From Elymus sibiricus (taxonomy: Eukaryota > Streptophyta > Magnoliopsida > Poales > Poaceae): DNA of 64,000 nucleotides. The notes under the pieces are model-generated. The model searched no databases. It had not been told where the DNA came from and saw nothing but the letters and a program-made list of their open reading frames with translations. Both the position numbers and the translations under genes were made by a program. This document shows, piece after piece, positions 36,415-48,100 of this stretch (within the stretch, counting starts at the first letter, position 1; the number at the start of each line of letters is the position of its first letter). The stretch lies in the NCBI GenBank assembly GCA_039707655.1, contig CM077672.1, positions 199,492,537 through 199,556,536 on the forward strand. Direction: 5' to 3'.

Positions 36415-36845
36415 TTGTTAACATGGGAAACAGTTGAACTTCTGGTTATACATGCTTGAACTGCCTTGTTCTGCATTGTTGAACTTCTGGTATATGCAAC
36501 CAGAAGTTCTACATTGTTGAACTTCTGGTTATACATGGTTTGCACTGCCTTGTTTTACATTGTTTAACTTCTGGTGTATTATTGTTAACATGTAAAAACA
36601 GTTGAACTTCTGGTTATACATGGTTGTACTGCCTAGTTTTACATTGTTGAACTTCCAGTATATTATTGTTAACATGGAAAAAGAGCAGAACTTCTAGATA
36701 TACATGATTGAACTGCCTTGTTATACATGGTTGAACTTCTGCTATATACATTGCTATACATTTTTTTGGCCATGCTCTATTTGCTTATGTAGTTCTTCCT
36801 TGTTCAGCATTACTGAACTTCTGGTTCATTTTGTTTAACACATTG
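36415..36845 (+). repeat. Dense intronic cluster of GAACTTC-containing repeats
   Basis: Within one intron of the Ulp1-type gene, phrases such as TTGTTGAACTTCTGGT and TTATACATGGTT recur every 35-90 bp, with GAACTTC or a one-base variant about ten times on the plus strand. The order of submotifs varies, so this is a scrambled, not a clean, tandem array. It is the densest sample of a motif found throughout 31081-50050. Confidence 0.8.
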
Positions 36846-39800
36846 TTCTGCCATGTTTTCTTCTATTGCATTTTTTGTAGTATGAGCTAGTGAAGAGGCC
36901 TGTGAGAAGGAAAAGAGGAAGCAAAGCAGTGGAAGGAGCTATTGAAGGAGAAGATGATGCGAAACGTTTTAACAAAATTGTTCCCTGCTCACTGAAAGAG
37001 GTGAGGGTGTGCGCAAAATTGCTACAGCCTAGGCACAAGGAGAAGGTTGTCAAGCATGGTTTTGGTGTTGTGTTTGATTGGAAGATTGATTCGAACATTT
37101 CTCGTCCCTTGATGGGCCACATCTACACCAAGATTGACCCTTCAACTATGATTCTAGACATGGGCGAGGCAAATAAGAATTTGCGTATTACAAGTGATGC
37201 TGTTCACCATCTTTTTGGTTTCCCTCAAGGTGATCGTACCCCTCCTAGGCCCTCAGAGGATGGATTCGATGACGCAGTTATGAGGCTGAAGGCCAAACTT
37301 GGCTATAAGAGGAGTGATGATATCAAGACAAAGGATCTGCGGAAGATCCTCGAGGATCTTGTGAAGGATGACAAGAAAGATGATTTGACTCTACAGGTGT
37401 TTTACCTGATTCTTTTCATGAAGGTTTTTATTCCTGGTACGTCTACACGGGTTTCCAGGGAGGCAGCAATGGCTGAGAATCTTGTTTCTGAAGATATGGC
37501 AAATATGGACTATTGCCAGTTGCTTGTTGATGATCTTCGAAGGGCTGTAATTAGGTATCAAGAAGGGACTAGCAGGGGAAAAGCTGTTACAGGCTGTGGC
37601 ATTGCGCTGCTTCTTATGTATCTGGACTGCCTTATCCTTGGCAAAAAGCCTGTTGTTGATTTCAGAACTCCACGCATCAATTTCATGGACCAGGCCAAGC
37701 TATCTGAGATTGCTGCAGCTGACTTGGTTAAGAAGGATGATGATGACCCAGCCAATTGGGTGTTTGGGAAACTGCCTATGAGTCTTATTATGCATCATTC
37801 TTTCCTGTATAGTTTAACTTGAACTTCTGATATTGTCTTCACTATTGTTTCATGTCCCTTCATTATTTTTTGACCCGTTGACTTTTATTTGCGTGTAGTG
37901 GAAGACATAGGCTGAGGTTGTGTTCTTTAGGCATATCGAACGTCCTGTTCTTACTATGCCTTGTGCCACCGGTATTGGGAGTGAAGGTGCCCCAAGAATT
38001 GAATGCTCCCAGGATGTCAACACTGGTGCTCCCTCTGTAGATCCTGGAGGTTCTTCTGCCCATGTGAATGCTGTAGCTGGCATTTCTTCTGAGTCTGCTA
38101 AGGGTTTCTATGATGCTGCCAGTGTTTCCCTTGGTAGGATTGATGGTCTTCTGGACACTGTTTGTGGGGAGATTGCCCGTGTTCCGACAACTGTTGAGCG
38201 TCTTAGTCGTGTCGATGGGATTCTTCCTCCCGGTCATGGTTTTGATGCGGAGCATTCGAAGGAGGCTTTGTCAATTGAAGCTAAAATTCTTGCTGAGCTT
38301 CGTCAGAGCACGGTCCACCTCCGGACTAGCTTTGGACTGTTCAAGGAAATGCAGGATGCTCGTTGCAAGCCTTTTGAAGATGAGGCTAGTGTTTACGTGA
38401 GTCAGATTGAGAGGCAAGATTCTGTTCGTTTGGGTCGTGAAGGAGGCAAGGAGGAGCGTACTGAAGAGGTTTGTTTTGTTGACTTTTATAGTTCTTTGAA
38501 TTAATGTTCAGTGTTAGCTTTCAGTTATTATTGTTTTGTCATAGGTGACCCTTCTTGATTTCATGTATTCTGAACTTCTTTTTTCAGTATTAGTGTTTCA
38601 TAGCTGACCTTCTTTGTTTACAGAATCTGAACTTCTATGGCTACAGTATCTGAACTTCTTTGTTTTCCATAACTGGACTTTTTCCTTTGTATGTTAGTGT
38701 TTGTTATCTGACCTTCTATGTTTACTGTCTTTGGACTTCCTTCATGTGTCAGTGGTCATTGCTGGCCTTCTTTATTTAGTTAATGTGAACTTCTCCTAAT
38801 TACACATTGTTCTACGTAGCCTATCAAGTCTTTTTATTCTCATGTTTTCTATGATTTTTGTAGGCTGTTGTTGATGGTGTTAGGGATGATGATGATATTT
38901 TACTTGAAAGTGCAACTGTCCCTCTGCATGAATCTGCTCCTGCAAGTGATTTCTTTGTTGATGTGGTTCATGGCAGTGATCCTAAGGTATCATTTTTCTT
39001 GTCCATTTGTTTCCTTTTTCTTTTACTGCTTGTATTTTTTTTTGCTATGTGCCTATTTTTATTGAGTTTTGTTCTTGCTGCGAAATGACGATGTTATTGT
39101 TGCTTCAGAGAAGCTTGCAAACAAGGATGTATCAGGCATTGGCTGCTCCAATGGGCTGGATCGAACTGAACCTCAGTCGTCCATTGGTGATGGGGTTTCT
39201 GATGCTGAGCAGGGTAAGTCAGCTGGAGCTAGCATTTCTGAGAAAGATTCTATCAAGGCTACTGTTGAGACTGGTAGTGCTCATGCAGGGCCAGCGAAGT
39301 CTCCTGCAGCCGAGCCATTAGTGGTTGTTGATGCTGATTCTCCAGCTCCTCCTACTGCAGCACAACCAACAATTTTTGTTGTTTCATATTCTCCAGCTGC
39401 TACTAGTGTACTTGAAGACGATATTGCAATGTCTACTGGAGATGGTGATGATTCAGAAACTGAAATTGATAGTTTGGGAAAGGAGGATGATCTTTCCAGT
39501 GCTGCTACTGGTTTAGGCAAGAATCCATAAAGAGAGGAGCATGCTTCTCTCTTCTTTCCCCATCCCCATCCCTTTTGTTTTTGGTTTGCCTGTTTGATAT
39601 CCCTATGTACTATCTGTGTGGTACAAGTTGAACTTCTGGTTTGTCCTTTGTCATGTGATTGTAAATAAAGTGAAGTGCAGTTGTTTTTATGTGGGGGGGA
39701 AGGTGTGTACTGCATGGGTTGTGATGTTTTTAATCCTGTGGGTTCTCTTTTGGTGTAGCAGCTGAGATGTGTTTGTGTAGTTTGTAGCACCTGTCATGAT

Positions 39801-42800
39801 CTATGTGTTTGAATCTGATTTTTGTTAGTTGTGTGAATGGGAATCCCTTAATTTTCAGGGAACACTTATGTCTATGTGTTGTATTGCTTTTCCCATACCG
39901 GAAATCGTTTATATATATGTATGTTTTGTATCTTGCTCTTATTTTCTATTCTTTTGCTGAGCAGATAGTGAACTTGCTGTCGTCAGAAAGAAGGTTGATG
40001 ACTTTTATTTCAGTGTAACTAGGCTTAAGAATGATCGTTCTAAGAGGTGAGTCCAGTCGGTCAGAATCTATGTGCATCTAACTTATGTACTGTCTGTGGT
40101 TATGTAGCTGAACTTCTTGACTTTCTAATGCTGAACTTCTTGACTTTTTTTTGTTTGTACTCTCTAGTTGTTATTAAAGCACACACAGAATATAATGCCA
40201 TTGTTTTCTGTTTTAGATCAAAGGTTATGTTCCGAAATAATGAGTGTGAAGCTACTGTTGAAGATGTCGCATCGTCTTTTTCTTCTCGCGGAATGCTTCG
40301 ATCTTCTGTCGCCGAGGTTGCGCTGTATTGTCTACGTGCCAAATACCAGGGGTCAGACAAGCTCATCCTACCGTATTGGGTTTGTGTCAGTCAACCCTAT
40401 AGTATTTTCCTTTCTGTTGTTCTTTACGAAATTAGTTTAAACTTGTCGGTCTCATTGTATTTCATATGTACCTCTTTTTGTTGCCCCTTATGCATTATTT
40501 TGCTGTTATCTGCATTATCTTAGGACAAGATTTACAGAGGGCAATTTGATTCCCGTGTGAGGAAGTATTTGAAAGCGACTGGTCCAGATAGCATGGATGT
40601 GCATGATTGTGTAAGCAATATTTTGTACTTGTCTCTATATTTGTTTCCACTGTGATCCTCTCTCTTTTTATTGTTTTATTTTGTGCTCTTGATATTAATA
40701 TCAGTTTTAATGATTGTGTGTTTATCTTGCGTCAGGTTATTTTCCCTACTTTTGACCCACCTGAAATTCCTGCTCAGATGGGTGGTGTTGGTCATTGGGT
40801 TTCTATATTTCTTGACTTGAAGGCTGAAAGGTTTTAGCTTCTCGACTCCTACTATGGACCAAGTGATGAATGTGCGGTGCGCCTCTTTCGGCGGATGACT
40901 GATAACATCAAGAAGCTTTGGAGTGATGCCAGCAATGACAGGGAGACACCCTTCAGTCTAGTTTCTATTGACCACTTCCCTTTGGATTGGATTGATGTCC
41001 CCCAACAGAATAACAAGTATGAGTTCCACTTTCTCTCTATTACTTTTGTTCATTTGTAGGAGTACGTAAGCTGCAACGTCTTGTTATGCTTTGGCTTTCT
41101 TTGTTTTCACACTGTTCTTTTGTTTGATGGCAGTATCGACTGCGGATTCTTCATGCTTACGAATGTTAATTCGTTTCATAATGGGGTTCTTGCAAACTAT
41201 TCTCATGAGAATATATTGGATATCAGGAAGACATGGTTGTACTCAATTGCTTCTTCTAACTTGTTTGAAACAGATTTCAAGGATCTGTTTGGCTACTATA
41301 CACGTAAGTCTTGAAACTTAGAGTTTTTTGCTACTTTTTATCTTTCTTTTGCTAATTTGTGACCTGATTCATTGTCTTTTATTTGCTTGTATATTTTTTT
41401 AGTAGTTTTTCCTGTCATTACTTCCTTGGACTGCAGCTTTTATTGTACATGAACTTCAGAGATTATACATTCTTATGTTTTGGTAGTTGAACTTGAATGG
41501 TTTTCATGTCATCAGTTTATCTAGAACTATGCCTTGGGTTGTACCTGAACTTCATTAGTTTTTAAATGTAACACATTTTTTTGAGCTGAAGATCTTTATT
41601 TTTGGTAGCTGAACTTGAGTAGTAATCATGTCATCTATATTTGTTGGACTATACATTGTGTTGTACCTGAACTTCAGTTTTTTTTAATGGTCTTTTTTTT
41701 ATGACAGTGGAGCAGTTGGACTTGACTGACTACCATTACGCATTCCTCGGGACACAGGAATACCAGCCTATGGAGGAATCGATGAGTACAAGTCCAAAAC
41801 ATGATGAGAGTGCTCGAACCCTTGTTCCTTCCAAGGTGGGCAAGCAGCCTGTCGGTATTGGAGTGTCTAAAGCCCCAGGGAGTGCCGCTCGAAAGACCCC
41901 TTGCACTGGGAAGGTGGATGCAGTCCAAGCTGAAGAGATTTCATCGGATGATGATTTCGAGAAGATTGCTGGCATGAGGAAGGGTAAATCTGCTGCTGCT
42001 ACTGTTGTTGGGAGAGGGGGGAAGAATGTTGTCATCGCTAGGAGGAATCCGGCACTTGAGTCTGGAAACATAATTTCCTCAAAGAGAGCAGCAAGATTGC
42101 TTATGAAGTGGCGTTCTGCTGTCCGTCCCCTAAAGAAATACAGTTACCCTCACCTATCTGAGGCCCGGAGGTTGAAAGAGTTTATGCTTAGTGAAGATGG
42201 TCTAAAGAAGTATTTTGAGTGAGTTTTCTTCTTCTGTTTGCTCCCTGACATGCTCTTATGTGAACTTCTGTTGTGAAAGTATCTGAACTTCTCTTCATTT
42301 TCTTTCTCTTCTCTTTCTCTTGTAGTTGCGCTTCTAATATTTTCCCATCCTTTTATTCTGCAGGACAACCTACTGCATGTTTAGTCTCCCTAGCAATGTG
42401 ATTGACCTCACTGGACGTGTCCTTCATACTCTTTTCGGTGAAGGGCAGCAGATGGAAGGAGACGTAATGGACTTTCTCATAAACCAGTGGAAGGATAAGC
42501 CGGAGACCTCTGAGATCTTCCCTTATGCTGACAGGGTTGTTCTGAGTCCCTACTTCATACAGGTTTTTGTTTTTGTAACCCTATCTCCCTATTTTTGCGC
42601 TAGTTTTGGTTAAGTGGTATTGTGAGGTGTTTTTATTTGTCGTGATTTTTGAGTTCTTAATTTTGTTGATGGTGTGTTTGTGATGCAGTACTGCCTGGAG
42701 TATGATTTTTTCGGTGCATCAATTCCAAAATTCGATGCAAAAAAATCGGCTGGAATGTTCCGAATGTTTGTTCGTGAGGAAGAAGACCTTCTTATTGCAA

Positions 42801-43799
42801 AGCTGATTAGGTTTTCATAACTCTTGCTTTTTAATTATGTATATCCTTTTGCTGAGTTTTTCAAGAAGTTTTTGTTCATCTCAGTTGTTCATTACTTATG
42901 GTTTATAGTTTGTGTTCACCATTTTTCCAATCTTGGCAGATTTTTATGCCATTTTTTAAGCCCATTAATAAATTAGCACACTACAGTGCTGAATAGATAT
43001 CGTGGGAGCATTGACATCCTTGATTCACTTCCTTACTCTAATAAGGGACTTTCACGAACAAGTTTTTATGGAGACTGCGCAAATATCGTGAGTTTTCTTA
43101 GTCTGAACCTCCCATCATAGGCTTTTTTGTCCTGAATTTTATTCTACCTTCCTTTCACAAACATTTTTTATCTATGGTTGGTAATACGACTTCAAAGTTG
43201 TGTGCTTGAACTGATTATCATTTGACAGTTGAACTTCTGATATCTTTTAGTTGGATTTTATGCAAGTGTCAATTAATGTACCTGAACTTAGCTATTTGTT
43301 TAAGATGTTTTTGATTTTATCGTATTTGTCATGTATGGCAGTTCAAGAGATTTGTTGGGTTGCTGGAGGAGGTGCACGGCAAGGCTGAGTACAAAGCGAG
43401 CAAGCAGCCAAACTGGCCGACTATTGCAAAGAGGCCGACTTTTGTTGAAGTTCCAAAGCAAGGGAATAATGAGTGTGGTTTCTTCTACGTGAAGTTCTGC
43501 TCTATATATGATGAGGATGAGCTTGTCGAAGATTTTGGTGATGTGGAAGTATGTTTTCTCCTTATTCTTGTCTCATCATCTTTTCATGTTTTATTTTGTT
43601 TTTGCCGACACGCTCCTGCTGTGCTTTAGTTTGTGTTCTTACTTTTATCCTTTACTCTTTTTTTGATTCTTCATTCTTTTGTTTGCAGGCTGCTGTAGAT
43701 GACTGGAAGGGCAAGTACATGCACACTCTAGTCTTCAGCGAGAAGAATGAAATTGTGCGTGGAGAGCTTCCAGCTGAGATCCAGTCCTTGGGCCCGTGA

Positions 43800-44513
43800 A
43801 TTTTGCGCGTAGAAACATTGGTTTAGTGTAGATTTGATTTCGTAAAGATTTGGTTTGATAATGATTGGAACGATTTAGTTGCATGAGCTGTGTAAGAATG
43901 GTTTAGTAATTTGTGTATCTATAGTTGCAGCACTATTTTTCTGTTATTGAGGACAAATGTATATGGAATCAAGTATGTTTGGTTTGTGAATTTCAATGTA
44001 TTGCATGGTTTCAGTAATCCAGTGTGGTTTCTTTTGCCCCAACATATGAACTTGAACTTCTGCCTGTGTTCTGGCTGAACTGCTGGTTTAATGTGGAGAG
44101 AGTTTTTTGTCCACAGAATCCAGTGTTGTTTTGTTTTGCCCAACCATATGCACTTGAACTTCTGGTTGAGATCTGGCTGAACTGTTGGTTTAAGATGGAG
44201 AGAATTTTTTGTGTTGTAAAATGTATTTATTATTTTTCAACTCATTCAAAATGTAGCCTTTTGCATAGAAGCTATATGCCTATTTTTTGTAATTCTTGAA
44301 CTGCGAATAGTTTTCAACTAGAACTTCGTGTAAAAATATTCTCATACACTCCTTTATGTTTCTTTATCTTGTCGGCATTCTAGGTGAACTTCTCCACGTA
44401 TCCAAATAGAACTTCATAACTGCACGCGTCGCCTTTGGCTTACTAACTTAGTTTATACGGCAATACTCATTTGTCAAGCATATTTTTGCTACATCGATTA
44501 TTCGATTATTATG
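43800..44513. other. 3' flank of the Ulp1-type gene, non-coding
   Basis: This A/T-rich stretch has no supported gene. It holds a two-copy diverged repeat of about 110 bp (around 44015 and 44125) with GCCCAACATATGAACTTGAACTTC or a variant split over shorter shared blocks, and further GAACTTC motifs. Confidence 0.5.
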
Positions 44514-45040
44514 CCAGAACTTCTACAGTAAGCTTACTTGAACTTCATAGTTTATTCTTTATTCATGCTTGCTCTTTTTTGTAATACAGCACCAGCACCT
44601 CCTCTCATTACCAGAACTTCTACCGTAAGCTTACTTGAACTTCATAGTTTATTTTTTATTCATGCTTGCTGTTTTATGAAATACAGCACCAGCACCTCCT
44701 CTCATATTGTACCAGAACTTCTATAGTAAGCTTACCTGAACTTCATAGTTTATTTTTTATTCCTGCTTGCTGTTTTATGAAATACAGCACCAGCACCTCC
44801 TCTCATATTATACCAGAACTTCTACAGTAAGCTTACTTGAACTTCATAGTTTATTCTTTATTCATGCTTGCTCTTTTTTGTAATACAGCACCAGCACCTC
44901 CTCTCATTACCAGAACTTCTACAGTAAGCTTACTCGAACTTCATAGTTTATTTTTTATTCCTGCTTGCTGTTTTATGAAATACAGCACCAGCACCTCCTC
45001 TCATATTATACCAGAACTTCTACAGTAAGCTTACTTGAAC
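44514..45040. repeat. Tandem array with alternating 97- and 101-bp units between the two convergent genes
   Basis: CCAGAACTTCTA or CCAGAACTTC starts units at 44514, 44611, 44712, 44813, 44910 and 45011, giving periods 97, 101, 101, 97 and 101. A higher-order period of 299 bp makes 44538-44726 and 44837-45025 almost identical. Each unit holds two GAACTTC motifs and AATACAGCACCAGCACCTCC. The array sits where the transcripts of the Ulp1-type and transposase genes would end. Confidence 0.9.
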
Positions 45041-45171
45041 TTCTACAGTATAATTACTTTGAAACTTCTACAGTGTGCTTACTTTGAACTTCTCCAAACA
45101 TACTATTCAATAGTGGAATAACATAATAGATACTGACATGACATAAGTTTGCTTTGTTTAATCGACCTAGT

Positions 45172-48100
45172 CTAATTGTTCATCAGCCTTGCGCTCCTCC
45201 TAGGCTTTGCTGCTTGTGGTTTATGTTTGACATGTACCTCTTCCTCTTCCTCTTCCTCTTCCTCTTCATGTTCATCTTCCTCTTCGTCTTCCTCTTCTTC
45301 GATGATGTCTTCATCTTCTTCTTCCTCGTCCTCATCTTCAAAGTCTTGCTCATCTTCATCTTCCACCACTTTCTTGATGCTGGCTCTAGGTTTTGCTTTC
45401 TGTTTCTTTTCTGGCTTTTGACTTCCCTTTTCAGCTTCTTCTCCGCGCTTCGGACATGTTCGTGCATTGTGTGGAGCATATTCCTTGCATATGCTACAAA
45501 GCCTGCTGCTAGGTTTCTCTGGGTGTGCTCCCTTGTTTTGTTTTTGGACTTTGGGTTGCTGTTTTTGAACTTTGGGTTGCTTGACCTCCTCGGCATCGTT
45601 TGTTTCTAAAAGTGTTGGACAAGTCAGTTTGTTGTGTCCTGCAACCAGTTTGCATACACTGCATTGCCTTTGTCCAAGTGGCACTCCATTCTCATCCAGC
45701 TTGACCACTCTATCTGCAGGTGGTGCCTTTATTTGAGCTCTCTGTTCACTTTTCTTTGCTGCAAATTGTTTCTTCCTACCCTTTGTTTCAGAGTACAACT
45801 GCGGTTTCATCATCCCTTGCTGCTGTTGTTGTTGGTTATGCTGCTGCATTGAAAGACCTGCACCCTCCTGACATTGCATGGCTTGAGCAGCGGTCTAGAG
45901 CATTTCAGCTTCATAATAATCAAGATCATCAGCTATTTCAGCATCCTCTTCAGCCATTCTTTCGTCAATATCTGTTTGATTTGCTGAATGTATGGCGTCA
46001 AGTTCTTCTACGAGCCTCTTGAGAACATAGAAGGCTCTGTCGTATTGTTGTTCACACCTCATTGCTTTCTTGTTAACCTTCAAATTTAGCTGCAGCAGGA
46101 TGTCTTGCTTGGAGAGTTTTGAGCTGCCATCCGATGCTATTGTGTTGTAGTCCCTTGTATCAAATGTGGGTTATGATTTTGCAGTCTTTGTGTACCGTTT
46201 CAGGATATACTTGTCTGGAAATTTGTCAGCCCTTAGGTAGTCCAGAATGTTCATTATGTGAAGGCAGAACAGACCTGCATTGTGATGAATGCAGAATACA
46301 TTGTTTGTGAGCCAGCAATGAGTTTCATATAGTGATATCATACTACTAGTTTAGCTATTTAATTAGTTTGTTTTTCAGCTCACCTGTGTGTGTCCAAAGC
46401 TTGCATTCGCACTCACATATTTCATTCTCTGGGTCAGCTACAACCTGGAATTCATGCTTTGACCAGTCAAACCTTCTTTCCTCATCATTGTCACCCTTGT
46501 TGTGGTAGTACACAAGGTAGTCCTCTGCTGTTTTTTTTGCGTGGAATAGTGTGCTCTTTCTCATCCTATCCCTCATCTCGGTGTATACGGCTCTCGTGTA
46601 CTTGATAGCCATGTCTTGCTCATAGCCGTAAGTTGTTTTTATCACTGGATTGCTCTGCACATGTCAAAAAATTAGAGATTAGTCGAGCAGAGTCATCGAT
46701 TTCATTTAAATACCAAGTGCACATGTTCAAGGAAGTCAGAATAGGAGGTTTTTTTTGTCTTAATACCATGTTGGCCATCGTTTGCTCGTTCTCCTTCTGC
46801 AACCGAGTTTGTATGCAAGCATTTACCCGCCTAGCAAACTTGTGTAGCTTTTGTGTCCCCTTGACAAACCCTCTCTTGAGCACGTGATTCATGCTCTCGC
46901 TTCGTTGTGCCGAAGTCATTCTAGCACAGAAAATGTTCTTGTAATATGCTGATATCCACATTTTCCTATCACTCCACAGCTACATCATCATCCGGTCGTT
47001 CTGCAGGTTGTACTTCTGCATGAGTGCAGCCCAGGTAGCTTCAAACTCTGTTGGCATTAGCGGCCAGTTAAGATAGATGTGAACTCCTCTTTGAATGTTG
47101 GATACTTTTTGTACAGCAACGCGAGGTATTCCTTGAACTTCTTGAGGATGTGCCAACGGCATAGCTTGTGGACGGTATTTGGGAATGCTTGTGGTATAAC
47201 TTTTGCCATTGATGGGCACTGGTCTGCATGAATAAAAAATCAGGATATGCAGTTTTTATTGAACTTCATTGATCTATCTAATCATGTAAAATGTAAATTG
47301 CTTCTTGCACTGATGGTGAACTTCTGTGATACAATTAGTTGAACTTCACAGCCAGCAGTAGGTCTATCTAATCATGTGACATATATTTTTCTTATTGCAG
47401 TGTTGTTGAACTTCTGTGCTACCAGTGCTTGAACTTCACAGCCAGAACTATATTGTTCTAAACATGTCACATATATTTTTCATATTACAGTGTTGTTGAA
47501 CTTCTATGATTCCTATATTTGAACTTCACAGCCAGCACTATATTTATTTAATCATGTCACATATATTTTTGCTTCTTGTACTATTGTTGGACTTCTGTGC
47601 TACCAGTGTTTGAACTTCATGGTTTACTTTCTTTTCAATTTCAACCAATATACCCAATATACACCCAGAACTAAAAAGATGATGAAACTTGTAGTGTTTT
47701 TTTGAATTTACCTGTGAGAATGCAAGTTGGGTGTTTGTTGTTCATGCACCGTACAAATGTATCGAAGAGCCACTTGAATGATTTTGCATCTTCGTCTCTG
47801 ATCAGGGCAACAACAAATATCGTTGACTGCAAATGGTGGTTTGTTCCAACAAACACTCCTAGAGGCATATGAAATCTGTTAGTCTTGTAAGTTGTGTCAA
47901 ATGTTACGCAGTTGCCAAAGTCTTGGTATGCTCCACGGCAGCTTGCATTGGACCAGAAAATGTTTTTTTATTGCATTGTCGCTGTCTACTTGTATGTCAT
48001 AGAAGAACTCATCATTGATTGCATTCATGTCTTTAAAGAAAGATACAAGTTTCAATACATCATCCAAGTCATCTTTCCTTGCATTCATAGCTTTCCTGCA

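Larger units (their letters stand above)
34352..43799 (+). pseudogene. Large intron-rich gene with two Ulp1-like (C48) cysteine protease domains
   Basis: Exons I can place: about 34352-34424 (ATG at 34397), 35099-35293, 35415-36269, 36881-37780, 37899-38468, 38864-38986, 39111-39510, 39965-40046, 40217-40379, 40524-40610, 40736-41016, 41134-41303, 41708-42218, 42364-42562, 42689-42810, 42987-43087, 43342-43548 and 43689-43799 (TGA). The N-terminal half is charged and repetitive with basic, nuclear-signal-like blocks. The exon at 36881 carries the plant-specific region that usually precedes Ulp1 (HGFGVVFDWKIDSNISRPLM). Protease domain 1 has His (GGVGHWVSIFLD), Asp (LLDSYYG), Gln and Cys (DVPQQNN then DCGFFML). 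Domain 2 has ILDSLPYS and EVPKQGNNECGFFYVKF but no His-Trp. Ulp1 enzymes cut SUMO from proteins. In-frame TAG codons at 35242, 35852, 36225, 37908 and 40835, a frame change near 36065 and a phase conflict at 42810/42987 indicate decay. The joints 34424/35099 and 37780/37899 are unresolved. Confidence 0.7.

Noticed and set aside
44538..45028. Two nearly identical 62-codon open frames
   Set aside because: They are copies of the same 299-bp superunit of the tandem array.
45176..45421. Plus-strand open frame of almost pure Ser/Cys repeats
   Set aside because: It is the reverse-strand shadow of the Glu/Asp tail of the MULE transposase, with no independent support.
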